From Erinaceus europaeus (taxonomy: Eukaryota > Chordata > Mammalia > Eulipotyphla > Erinaceidae), in the NCBI RefSeq assembly GCF_950295315.1, contig NC_080172.1:75505577-75569576 (forward strand): 64,000 nt of DNA, written 5' to 3'. Below the pieces are notes generated by a model. It searched no databases and had not been told where the DNA came from. It saw only the letters and a program-made list of their open reading frames with translations. This document shows positions 31,957 to 42,189 of the stretch, in pieces. A program made the position numbers and the translations under genes. Each line of letters starts with the position of its first letter. The first letter of the stretch is position 1.

Positions 31957-32264
31957 TTGCCTCCAGGGTTATTGCTGGGGTGAATCCACTGCTCCTGGAG
32001 GCTATTTTCCCCATTTTGTTGCCCTTGTTGTAGTTGTTATTGTTATTGTCATAGCTGTTGTTGTTGGATAGGACATTGAGAAATTGAGAGAGGAGGGTAA
32101 GATAGAGAGGGGGAGAGAAAGATAAATACCTGCAGATATGCTTCACCACCTGTGAAGTGACTCCTCTGCAGGTGGAGAGCTGGGGGCTTGAACCGGGATC
32201 CTTAGGCCCATCCTTGCACTTTGCACCATGTGCGCTTAACCTGCTGTGCTACCACCCAGCCCCC
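31920..32264 (-). mobile_element. SINE-A long with (TTTA)n tail
   Basis: About ten TTTA units, then GCCTCCAGGGTTATTGCTGG; head ACCACCCAGCCCCC; TTCATTT on both sides. Confidence 0.9.
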
Positions 32265-32327
32265 TTCATTTCATTTTTGTGGCAGCTCTACACATTTAAT
32301 TCTGTTAAAAACCAACCAATTAATTAG

Positions 32328-32442
32328 AAGAATGACAATGGAGAGAATGGAGACACAACTCCTTGTAGGAAAGATGTGGAATTATACCTCTGTTAACTCT
32401 TTGTAAATCAATATTAAATCACTAGTAAAATAATAATTTAAG
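32328..32442 (+). mobile_element. E2 3' end, sense on +
   Basis: ATGTGGAATTATACCTCTG to TTGTAAATCAATATTAAATC, then AAAATAATAA: an E2 end in the opposite orientation to most copies. Confidence 0.7.
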
Positions 32443-32961
32443 AAAGCAGAGTGAATACCAGGCCAATGGTGTAAATAAATTTCTACTTTGGATTTTATTA
32501 TGAGTAACAATGAGTATAAAAACTGTAGGAAAATGAGAATGTCGGCTGGAGTTAGTAGCATGCCTGGTGGACATGGCCAGAAGTGTGCCTTCACTTTTTA
32601 GGGAAAATGTACTTTAAAATTTAGGGTAAAAACCTGGCATAATGCCATAAGTGAGAATGGTACAATCAGCACAACTTGTAAGGCATGAAAATCAAAATTT
32701 TGAAGATAGTAATAGCTCAGAAACTAGATCCTACTTTAAAAAAAAAAATCATATATACTTGTAGTCACATCTTCCTAAAACTGCTAGATGCAGATTGGAG
32801 GTTCATGAAGACTAGGTGACAAATGGATTTCTGACCTAAGTATGCTTCCTAATAGATCTAGAAACCCACAATCACACCTTGCTGTCATTTTTTTCCTGGC
32901 CCCTTATACATAATTGGATTGTAATTGTTCAAGAACCTTTGTGATACAAATGTTCAAACTG
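32443..32961. other. Intergenic, nothing recognised
   Basis: AT-rich; no frame or family recognised. Confidence 0.5.
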
Positions 32962-33272
32962 GGGGCCGGGTGGTAGCGAAGCAGCTTAAGCACACATGGC
33001 ACGAAGCACAAGGACCAGCATAAGGATCCTGGTTCCAGCCCCCAGATGGGGTCACTTCACAAGCGGTGAAGCAGGTCTGCCGGCGTCTATATTTCCCCCT
33101 TTGTCTTCCCTTCCTCTCTCGATTTCTCTCTGTCCTATCCAACAACGACAGCAATAACAACAATAAAACAACAAGGACAACAAAAGGGGGAAAAGTAGCC
33201 TCCAGGAGCAATGGATTTGTGGTGCAGGCCCTGAGCCCCAACTATAACTCTAGAGACAAAAAAAAAAAAAAG
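32962..33272 (+). mobile_element. SINE-A long
   Basis: GGGGGCCGGGTGGTAGCGAAG head; GTAGCCTCCAGGAGCAATGG module; near-TSD GTTCAAA. Confidence 0.9.
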
Positions 33273-33439
33273 AGTTCAAATTGAAGCTTCTGTACATACC
33301 ACCAGAATCTCTCCAAAGTCTGTTTTGAAGTTTGTAGCTCTCTCAAAAAAATTAAAAATAGGTTTGTTATATGTTATAGCAATTCTACTCTAGATAGATA
33401 TCTGAAGAATACAAAAACTCTGATCTGAAAAGATGTCTG

Positions 33440-33640
33440 CAGGGAGCTGGGCAGAGGCACACCTGGCTGACTGCCCACAAGACGGTGCCCCAGGATCCAG
33501 GTTTGAGCCCCCACTACCCAAACTATAGAGAGGAAACTCCGTGAGCAGCGAAGCAGGACTGCAGGTGTCTCTCTCCTTTCCTGTCTCCTCTGCCATCTCA
33601 ATTTCTGTCTTATCAAATTAAAAAAAAAATTAAAAAGAAA
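33440..33640 (+). mobile_element. SINE-B, diverged
   Basis: AGAGGCACACCTGGCTGAC, GGTTTGAGCCCCCAC, TTTCTGTCTTATCAAATTAA. Confidence 0.7.
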
Positions 33641-33644
33641 AAAA

Positions 33645-33732
33645 TGCTTCACAAGCATGAAGTTTCAGGTTTGGTCCCTGGCATGCTGGAGCGACACTTT
33701 GATTTTCTCTCTCTAACATATAAATAAGTCTT
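33645..33732 (+). mobile_element. SINE-D fragment
   Basis: CAAGCATGAAGTTTCAGGTTTG and TTTTCTCTCTCTAACATATAA. Confidence 0.5.
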
Positions 33733-33785
33733 TGGGTTTTTTTTTAATTTTCTTTTTATTTATTTAAAAAGGAGACATTAATAAA
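33733..33785 (-). mobile_element. Very short E1 end
   Basis: TTTTATTTATTTAAAAAGGAG, ACATTAATAAAATC; shares AATCTTTGGG-type target words with the next insertion. Confidence 0.45.
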
Positions 33786-33789
33786 ATCT

Positions 33790-34075
33790 TTGGGGTTTTT
33801 AAAAAAGATTTTAAAATATTCCCTTTTGTTGCCCTGGTTTTTTATTGTTGTAGTCATTATTGTTGTTGTTATTGATGTCGTTGTTGGATAGGACAGAGAG
33901 AAATGGAGAGAAGAGGGAAAGATGGGGAGAGAAAAAGAGACACCTGCAGACCTGCTTCACTGGCTGTGAAGCGACTCCGCTGCAGGTGGGGAGCTGGGGG
34001 CTTGAACCGGGATCCTTATGCGGGTCCTTGCACTTTGTGCCACATGCACTTAAGCCGCTGCGCTACTGCCTGACT
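33790..34075 (-). mobile_element. SINE-A
   Basis: Box B GGGCTTGAACCGGGATCC; AAGTCTTTG near 33722 and after 34077. Confidence 0.9.
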
Positions 34076-34099
34076 CTCAAAGTCTTTGTTTTTAAATCC

Positions 34100-34745
34100 A
34101 CTTTACCAGAAGCAATATAGAGGTTTAATACAATCCAAATCAAAATTCCAAAGACATCTTTAAGGGTGTAGCACAAAAATGCTAGGGTTTATATCATAGA
34201 AGACCTTAAATAACTATGGCAATTCTTAGGAAGACAAAGAGAAAAATGGAAGAGTTGTGTTACCTGATTCAAACTATACTATACACAACAGTCATAAATG
34301 TGTTTCATCATGGAATCAAAATAGACACACAGGCCAACAGAATGTAATTGAAAGTCTAGGGACCAGATGGCAGTGCACTTGATTAAACACACACATTGCC
34401 ATGTAGAAAGATCCAGATTCAAGGCCCCAGCTCCCACTTGCATGGGGTAGCTTCACAGGTAGTGAAACAGTGCTGCAGGTGTCTATCTCCCCCTCCCCTC
34501 TCAGTTTCTCTCTGTCTCTATCCAAAATTAATAATTAAAAAAGAATCCAAAGTCCATAAATAAGCCCACAAATTAATATTTAATTTATGACAGAATCTAA
34601 GCTCATACAGTAGAGAAAGGAGAGATTCTTCAACAGATGGTGTTGAGGTAACTGGATAACCACATTTAAGTAGGTGGAGCTGGACTACTTCCCAACTCTG
34701 TATGCAAAAACAAACCCAAAATGGGTTAGTAGCCATGATGTAAGA
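34100..34745 (+). mobile_element. L1 ORF2 remnant, split by SINE-B
   Basis: CAATCCAAATCAAAATTCCAAAG, GATTCAAACTATACTATAC, AAATAAGCCCACAAATTAAT and AAAATGGGTTAGTAGCC follow the order of the L1 ORF2 3' half. Many stops; inactive. Confidence 0.7.
34356..34545 (+). mobile_element. SINE-B nested in L1
   Basis: GGGACCAGATGGCAGTGCAC head; CTCTATCCAAAATTAATAAT end; AAAGTC flanks. Confidence 0.82.
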
Positions 34746-34754
34746 ACTGCAGCC

Positions 34755-35000
34755 AGAAAGTACTGGAGCTTGAACTCAGGGCCTCACACACATGGGATAT
34801 CTGCTTTACCAGTTTCAACGACAGTAGAATCATTTTACCCTAATAACCAAATCAATGACATGCGTAGTACTTTAGATAACTCACCTGGATAGCATATTTT
34901 TCTAGCATATGTTATGCCAGAAATTAAACTCAGGACCTCGTGGCTGAGACTCGTGATTGGGAGATGGTGCAGCAGATAAAACTTGAGGTTTGTCCTCGCC
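34755..35000. mobile_element. SINE-D remnants
   Basis: GGAGCTTGAACTCAGGGCCTC and AAATTAAACTCAGGACCTC are reversed SINE-D box B regions; GGGAGATGGTGCAGCAGATA is a + strand head. A patchwork that cannot be cleanly delimited. Confidence 0.45.
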
Positions 35001-35186
35001 ACCCTCCTAGAAATTATAATTATTTTCTTCCTTAAGATATTACCTCAAAAATACATTTTAAAATCCCATGCAGGAAACTTATATAGCCACCAGAGGGCGC
35101 AAGGCACTCACAAAATGACATGTTCTTAGCCACCCTTTGAATAGTTTCTAAAGCAGAAAAGTTATGTTTTGGTAGAAAAACAACAG

Positions 35187-35495
35187 GGGTTGGGCGGTAG
35201 CGCCCAGATTAAGTGGTAGCACAGCAGGTTAAGCGGTAGCGCAGCGGGTTAAGCACACATAGCTCAAAGCACAAGGACCAAAGTAAGGACATTGGTTCGA
35301 GCCCTAGGCTCTCCACCTGCAGGGGAGTCACTATAGGCGGTGAAGCAGATCTGCAGGTATATATCTTTCTCTTCCCCTCTCTCGATTTCTCTCTGTCCTA
35401 TCCAGCAACAACAACAACAACAAAAAGGCGCAGTGGAGTCACAGTGCAGGCACTGAGCCCCAGCAATAACCCTGGAGGCAAAGTAAATAAAAAAA
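35187..35495 (+). mobile_element. SINE-A long with triplicated box A region
   Basis: Between 35194 and 35251 the GGTAGCGC...TTAAG unit occurs three times. Box B GGTTCGAGCCC is single. Module ends CAATAACCCTGGAGGC. Confidence 0.9.
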
Positions 35496-35699
35496 TAAAA
35501 ACATACAAGTATACATTGTAATCTTAACAGTCTTGTAATGAACTATAAATAACTAATAAAAATAAACCTTTTCTTTTGTGATTTGTAATGATATATGCAC
35601 ATGAAACCAGAAATAATTATGGTTACACTTCTATTTGTCCTCAAAGTAAAAAAAAAAATAGCTTCTGTGTCCATTACAGAGCAGAGTGACTAATTCAGA

Positions 35700-35866
35700 G
35701 TTACATTTTTCTCAGTTTTTTTCCTCCTTTTCCCTCCTTCCCTTCTATCCCTTCCCTCTTCCTTCCTTCATTCTTTGCTTCCTTCCCTATTTTCCACCTT
35801 CCCTCTTAGCCTCTTTACCTTCTTCCTTTCTTTTCTTTCATTTTTGCTTTCTTGCTTTTTTCTTAG
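35700..35866 (+). repeat. Pyrimidine-rich low-complexity tract
   Basis: Irregular CCTT/CTTT sequence of about 165 bases, ending TTTTTTCTTAG. Confidence 0.8.
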
Positions 35867-36071
35867 ATTCACTAATGTTGATTTACAGGATTGTTTTGTT
35901 ATGGAATACAGTTCCACATTTCTCAAGCTTTGCTTTGCCTGCTCCTGCTCAGGTCATGTCCTTCCTCACTCAGTGGGGAGGTCAAGCTCATTTCATCAGC
36001 ACCTATCTTTTGCAGTTAAGGAACGCGAACCCTAGCTCTCATACATGCAGAACGCCGCCACAGCCCAGCCT
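35867..36071. other. Possible decayed LINE sequence
   Basis: CTAATGTTGATTTACAGGATTG recalls an antisense L1 end; the rest is not recognised. Confidence 0.25.
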
Positions 36072-36215
36072 CTCCAGATTTGTTTTGTTTTGTTTCAGAA
36101 GAGACACCATTTATAGAACTCTGCTAATGCCATTCGTGGTGCTTCCATGTGGTACCAACAATGGAATGCAGGGCCTCTCTCTCACAAGGTTCTACTGAGA
36201 AAGCTATCTCCCACC
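36072..36215 (-). mobile_element. SINE-F
   Basis: AGAAGAGACACCATTTATAG and GGTGCTTCCATGTGGTACC. Confidence 0.5.
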
Positions 36216-36467
36216 CTATCATACTGTTTGTTGGTTTTAAATCACTTTGCTAGGGGGAGTGATGATTTACAAGAAAATTGTCAAGAATATAGTTTCTTCT
36301 CTCCCAGTCGTGTCTGTACACCACCACCAGATGAAGTCTTCCTCCATCATCTTGCCCTGGGTCCCCAATTCTCACTCTCTAGTATTAATTGTCCTGCTCT
36401 CCTGCCATTTACATTTATTAAAACATATTTTTATTATTTATTTTAGTTTGTTATCAGTCCTTTTTTC

Positions 36468-36663
36468 TAATTTATTTATTTCCTTTGGCTAGAGACAAAG
36501 AGAAATAGAGAGGGCAGGGGGCCATAGAAAGAGAATAAGACAGAGAGACACCTGCAGCACTGACCTACCACTTATGAAGCCTACTCCCTGCAGGTGGGAA
36601 CTGGGGATTTAAACCAGGGCCCTTGAACACTGTAACGCATGTGTTCCACCAGATACACCACCA
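36468..36663 (-). mobile_element. SINE-B
   Basis: GGCTAGAGACAAAGAGAAAT; ACCTGCAGCACTG; head CACCACCACC. Confidence 0.82.
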
Positions 36664-36840
36664 CCATAGAGAAAGAGAGAGATGGAGACCGGGAAAGGGA
36701 TTGAGAGGGAGACAGAAATAGAGACACCTGTAGCACTGCTTCACCGACCGTGAAGCCTCTCCCCTACAGGTGGGGACTAGGGACTTGAACCTGGGTCTTT
36801 GCACATATGTTCCCTACCAGGTGCACCACTGCCCAGGCTC
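36664..36840 (-). mobile_element. SINE-B, second in tandem
   Basis: AGAGAAAGAGAGAGATGGAG, ACCTGTAGCACTGC, head CACTGCCCAGGCTC. Confidence 0.82.
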
Positions 36841-36986
36841 TCCATTTACATTTTAAATTATTCTCTTAATCTGATTTTTATTCTTCATTTTCTCCCATTC
36901 TGTAATTTATTTACAATTGCAATAAATATACATTGTCAATAGTATTTTATAGTAGAGATTTAATAACCTTTTACAAAATTATAAAA

Positions 36987-37271
36987 TGAGGGGTCGGGTA
37001 GTGGCACATTCAGTTAAACACACATATTACCAAGCACCTGGACCCAGGTTCGAGCCCCTACTCCCCATCTGCAGTGGAAGCTTCACAAGTAGTGAAGCGG
37101 GTCTGCAGGTGTCTTTTTCTCCTTCTCTCTATTTTCCCATCCTCTCTCAATTTCTCTCTGTCCTATGTAACAAAAGAAGAAATAAAAATGGCCCCCGGGA
37201 GTGGTGAATTCGGAGTGTCAGCACTGAACCCCAATGATAAACCTGGTGGCAATAAAAAAGTAAATAAATAA
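36987..37271 (+). mobile_element. SINE-B/A chimera
   Basis: B-like middle (ATTACCAAGCACCTGGACC) with the long SINE-A module (ATGGCCCCCGGGAGTGGTG...AACCTGGTGGC). Confidence 0.75.
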
Positions 37272-37272
37272 C

Positions 37273-37425
37273 TAGTCCCCACCTGCAGGGGGAGAGCTTC
37301 ACAAGTAGCGGAGCAGAGCTGCAGGTGTCTCTCTGTCTCTTTCCCTAGTTCGCCCTTCCTCTCAACTTCTGGCTGTCTCTATCCAATAAATAAATAAAAG
37401 ATAATAAAAATATTTTTAAAAAACT
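37273..37425 (+). mobile_element. SINE-B, head-truncated
   Basis: TAGTCCCCACCTGCAGGGGG to CTCTATCCAATAAATAAATA. Confidence 0.85.
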
Positions 37426-37429
37426 ATAT

Positions 37430-38762
37430 ATGATATAATTTCATGTGACACCTACCTACCAGTAGAGTTCAGTACCCTCCATTCCCCATAACTACCATAT
37501 TTCTCACAAAGTCTGAGAACACTGTTTAATGTTTTTGTTTTGCTTGTGTTTTTGTTTGTTTGTTTGTTTGTTGTTTTGCACTACTCCACCTCTTGTGGGT
37601 CTCTCCCTGTGCAGACACTCTGCTTTGGTGGCTGGGTGCTCAAGCCCAGTGCATACACAGGGTTAAGTGGATGGTCTTCATGCTGAGCTGTCCCCTGACA
37701 CCATGACATTAAGAACATGTCAAGGTTTCCTTTCTTTTTTGAATTAGAGAAAGGTGGGAAATTTCCGGACATACAGAATGCAGGGTTGTAAATTCTGAGG
37801 CTCCATAGGAACTGGATTGTGCTTCTGGCTGCTTTTGCTTTCGGACTCCTGTGAAACACTGTTTATCTCCTGTGTTCTATACAAACTTCTCTGAAACACA
37901 AACTCTTGAGAGCAAAATGCACACATGTTCCTGGTTGATGCTTGGGACTAAAATGTAGTTGAAAAGATAAGAGCTCTCCTTCAGTGCCACCCTGAATCTA
38001 ACTTAAAGCTCCAAGAACTGCAGTAGTGGCTGGGGCCTGCCTCCAGGATGTAGAATCAACACTTGGCTTATAACAGTCCCTCCCTGATCAATTCCTTGGC
38101 AGGTGAAGCAGAATAATTTTATGACATTTTGTTCCCTCTCATGAAAATCTGGGACAGATCTTGTCTTGATGAACACTCAGTACCGGAGCACTGGACATGC
38201 ATAGCTGAGGCCAAAGTTTGATTCTTGGTCAAGCCATGTGCCTTAGGTAAGCTTTCCTCTCCATTGCCTCTGTTACCTCAGTTATTCAATCAGTAATTGA
38301 AAACCTTTACACAGTAACAGATATAAGAACTTAAAGGCAACACATTGTCTGAGCAGTGTCAGATTGGTTATGATTTGTACAAATAAACATGGTTTGATGA
38401 CATAGAAAGAACAACAAAAACAACAACAAACAAACAAAAACTGGCATAACACAAGTTCAGGGGTGACATCCAAGGTTGGTGAAAGCCTGTTTGCTTAGGA
38501 AACAGTAGATGAAAGGCCTTGGTAAAGGAATCCCATCTAAATAGTCTAGTCTCTTGACTTAGGTCACCCCCGGCTCTAAGGTACTGCTGTCTATCTTTGT
38601 TTAAAGTGAGGAAAGAAGTAAAGCAAGGTTTGTTTGTTTGTTTGTTTAATGACTGAAATGATTGCTTATGAATGAAATTGGAATGACACTGTTTCAAGAA
38701 TGATAGGACAACAGAGGAATGAAATAAGAGGACCAAAGTTTTATGTATAAAAGCCAAGTTTA
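37430..38762. other. Largely unique intergenic sequence
   Basis: Contains short (TTTG)n runs near 37545-37575 and 38625-38650 and a possible box B-like GGTTCTTGG region near 38220. No coding exon with splice sites could be defended. Confidence 0.5.
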
Positions 38763-39086
38763 GGGGGTGTTGGGCAGTAGCGCAGTGAGTTAAGCACACA
38801 TGGCACAAAACGCTAGGGCTGGCATAAGGATCCCAGTTCCAACCCCAGCTCCCCACCTGCAGGGGGTCACTTCGCAAGTAGTGAAGCAGGTCTGCAGGTG
38901 TCTATCTTTCTCTCCTCCTCTCTGTCTTTCCCTCCTCTCTCGATTTATCTCTTTGCTACCCAACAACAACAGCTGTAACAACTACAACAAGGGCAACAGA
39001 AATGGGAAAAATGGCCTCCAGGAGCAGTGGATTAGTAGTGCAGGCACTGAGCCTCAGCAATAACCCTGGAGGCAAAAAAAAAAAAG
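38763..39086 (+). mobile_element. SINE-A long
   Basis: GGGTGTTGGGCAGTAGCGCAG head; module GGCCTCCAGGAGCAGTGG...CCCTGGAGGC. Confidence 0.92.
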
Positions 39087-39116
39087 GTCAAGTCTACGTG
39101 CTTTAAAAAAGACTGT

Positions 39117-39250
39117 TATAAGGTAGGGATAGATGAGCATAATGGTTATGCAAAGAGACTCTCTGCCTGAGGCTCCAAAGTGTCAAATTCAACCTTCTGC
39201 ACCACCATAAACTGCTTAGTGCTCTAGTAAAAAAAAAAAAAAAAAAAAAG
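39117..39250 (+). mobile_element. SINE-C with poly(A)
   Basis: GGGATAGATGAGCATAATGG; about 23-base A tail; CTGTTATAA on both sides. Confidence 0.85.
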
Positions 39251-39763
39251 GCTGTTATAAAATGAAAGAGAGCAGCCCAGTGGCTAGATGAACAAAGGCC
39301 AAGAGAGTGGGGTTACAACAGATTTTCATCAGGTACAGAGTGGGAGGGGACTGTGGCAACATCTGTGTCTGTGGAGTGGCAAGAGAGGTTGTGTGCTCCA
39401 GGCTCTTCCATGTTTTTTTTATCCTGAGTAGGATACAGGTGGGTTTGGAAGACTTGTTGGTCTTACAGCAAGGTATGAATGACTAGTGCAAGGCAGGCAT
39501 GTTTTTGGTAGGTTACTTATAATGTGTTAGTCAAGGGAAGGTCCTATAAGTTTGTAAAAAAAAAAAATCTAATCCTAGATTACAACTCTTCATCAATTAC
39601 AACACATGAGTTTTATATATAGTCTTTGAAAGCAAGTTCAAGTTGTCCCCTGTAGGGCATAAAAACTGACTTCTTCCTGAGAATTCTGCTCTCTGCTGTA
39701 TTTATCTACTGGCCATGATCTTAGAATATTTATTCTTTTATTTCTTTTAAAAATTTCTTTCTT
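39251..39763. other. Intergenic, nothing recognised
   Basis: No gene or repeat family recognised. Confidence 0.5.
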
Positions 39764-40045
39764 TTTAAAAAAAATATTTATTTATTTATTCCCTTTTGTT
39801 GCCCTTGTTGTTTTATTGTTGTAGTTGTTGTTGATCTCGTTGTTGTTGCATAGGACAGAGAGAAATGGAGAGAGGAGGGGAAGACAAAGAAGGGGAGAGA
39901 AAGATAGACACCTGCAGTCCTGTTTCACCACTTGTGAAGCGACTCCCCTGCAGGTGGAGAGCCGGGGGCTCGAACCGGGGTCCTTACACTGGTCCTTGTG
40001 CTTAGCGCCACCTGCGCTTAACCCGCTGTGCTACCGCCCGACTCC
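39764..40045 (-). mobile_element. SINE-A
   Basis: Near-consensus head GCTACCGCCCGACTCCC; AAATTT flanks. Confidence 0.92.
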
Positions 40046-40290
40046 CAAATTTATTTCTATATTGAGGGAATTAATGGTTTACAGTAGACAGTAAAATACA
40101 ATAGTTTGTACAGGTATAACATTTCCACATAACAACAGAACCCTCACTAGGTCTTCCTCTGCCATCATGAGCCCCCACCCCCACCCCCAGAGTCTTTTAC
40201 TTTGGTGCTTATTTATCCTTTCCTAAGTTGTCCATGATCTCTACTTTGGCCATGTATCCATTCCAAATTCTGCATGTCAACTTAACAAAA
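40046..40290 (-). mobile_element. L1 3' end, antisense
   Basis: ATTGAGGGAATTAATGGTTTAC is the reverse complement of the L1 end seen near 8960; AGAGTCTTTTACTTTGGTGC follows. Confidence 0.65.
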
Positions 40291-40367
40291 GGGTCTAGAG
40301 CACTAGCCTAACACAGGAGAGGTAGGAGCGAACCTGAACCCTCAGACATTCAAGACTAGCTTTCAAA

Positions 40368-40425
40368 AAAGAAAGAAGAAGAAAGGAAGGAAGGAAGGAA
40401 GAGAAAGAAAGAAAGAAAGAAAGAC
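40368..40425 (+). repeat. (GAAA)n/(GGAA)n microsatellite
   Basis: Purine-rich tetramers, probably a retroposon tail. Confidence 0.85.
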
Positions 40426-40544
40426 TCTCCAAGATGTGTCCTGTTTCTGGTAGTTCTGTTATATTTTCCATGGTTTTACAAGTATATATGATATTATCTA
40501 AGAATAGTTTGTGATTTGACTCTCTGTTCAGAAACATGTTGCAG

Positions 40545-41030
40545 CATGTCCACAGGGTGGCAGCAAATCATACCCGTACAAGCTGTTTCTGTGAATTTTG
40601 AGACTTTTTTGGTGGTGGTAATGGTTTATGATGCAGTCTTTGACAGAGACACAACCTGTCCTCTCCCTGAGACTGGGAGACACACACACTTCCCAAATCT
40701 AGAGCCTCCTCCCTCATACACCAAGACCCCAGTATCCCCTCATTCCAACCCTTCCCTTCTCCCTGAGTCCTTTGCTTTGGAGCAATACACCACACCCAGT
40801 TTCACCTTACTGTTCTTTATCCTTAAGCTCCACCTATGAGTGAGATCATTTGGTATTGGCCCTTCTCTTTCTGGCTTATCTCATTCAACATGATACCTTC
40901 AAGTTCTGACCAAGATTTTGCAAAGGAGATGACCTCATCATCTTTAGCAGCTGTTCTTGTTAGGGTGGTGATTCCTTTTGCCATGCAAAAGCTTTTCAAT
41001 TTAATGTAGTGCATTTAGAGGACTATTGAG
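40545..41030 (-). mobile_element. L1 3' region, antisense
   Basis: GAGTGAGATCATTTGGTATT, TTTCTGGCTTATCTCATTC and CATGCAAAAGCTTTTCAATTTA are antisense L1 landmarks; internal deletions. Confidence 0.65.
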
Positions 41031-41290
41031 GGCACAAGTTTTGACACAGTAGATTTGAACATGAAAATTCCACAAATAATCTCTGAATCTCCTATGGTTT
41101 CTTAAATGAATGACTTTAAGAATTACATTCATTTATGTAGTAGCCATTACTGTTTTCCTGGACATAGGTGCCTACAGTTCATGATGGACTCCTTGTTTTG
41201 AGTCAGAGAGGAAGAAAGGGTGGCTGATGGAGATAGAGGGAGGATAGCCTATTTAGTTCACTATTGTTCTAGCCTTGAAATAGCCTTCTA

Positions 41291-41626
41291 GGGGCCCAGG
41301 CAGTAATGAATCGGGTTAAGTGCACATGGAGAAGTGCAAGGACCAGCCTAAAGATACTGGTTTGAGCCCCCAGCTCCCCACATGCAGGGTAGGGGTTGCC
41401 TCACAAGTGGTGAAGCAGGTCTGCAGGTGTCTCTCTTTCTCTCCCCCTCTCTGTCTTCCCCTCATCTCTCAATTACTCCCTGCCCTATCTAACAATGATG
41501 ACATCAATAACAACAATATTAAGAACAACAAGGGCAACAAAAATGGGGGGGAAATGGCCTCCAGGAGCAGTGGATTCATAGTGCAGGCACTGAGCCCCAG
41601 AGATAATACTGGAGGCAAAAAATATA
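41291..41626 (+). mobile_element. SINE-A long
   Basis: GGGGCCCAGGCAGTAATGAAT head; module ATGGCCTCCAGGAGCAGTGG. Confidence 0.9.
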
Positions 41627-41689
41627 TATTTCTCGTATATCTTGTATTTTCTTTCTTTTTTAATTTTTCTTTTTCTTTCTTTCTTTTTT

Positions 41690-41808
41690 CTTTATTATGT
41701 TTATCAGCTCTAGCTTATGGTGGTGTGGGGGACTGAACCTGGGACTTTGGAGCCTCAGGTAGAGAATCTTTTTGCAGAACCATTATGCTATCTATCCCCA
41801 CCTTTGTC
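41690..41808 (-). mobile_element. SINE-C
   Basis: ATCAGCTCTAGCTTATGGTGG to ACCATTATGCTATCTATCC. Confidence 0.85.
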
Positions 41809-41845
41809 TGTCTTTCTTTCTTTCTTCCTTTTAAAAAGCATGTTG

Positions 41846-42074
41846 GGGGCTGGGTGGTGGCACACCTGGGTGAGTGCACATGTTACAGTGCTCAAGGACC
41901 CAGGTTTGAGCCCCTGGTTCCCACCCCTGCAGAGGGAAAGCTTTGCGAGTGGTGAAGCAGGGATGTGGGCATCTCTCTATCTCTCTTCCTCTTTATCACC
42001 CTCTTCCCTCTCAATTTCTAGCTGTCTCTATCAATAAATAAATAAATAAATAAATAAATATAATAAAAATTAAA
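41846..42074 (+). mobile_element. SINE-B with (AAAT)n tail and TSD
   Basis: AGCATGTT on both sides; GGGGGCTGGGTGGTGGCACACC head. Confidence 0.92.
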
Positions 42075-42189
42075 GAAAATAAACAGCATGTTAGTTCATA
42101 TAGTACTTAGTACTATTAATAAATTATTTTGTTTTTTTTATTTTTTTCTCTCTTTTCTTTTTCTTTTTCATTAATAAAAATTTAAAAAT

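Noticed and set aside
35686..36198. 170-codon + strand frame starting in a pyrimidine tract
   Set aside because: Composition reflects the CTTT-rich tract and then a SINE-F; no domain, no splice context.
38368..38877. 169-codon - strand frame
   Set aside because: Starts in a SINE-A and continues through unique sequence without conservation signs I recognise.
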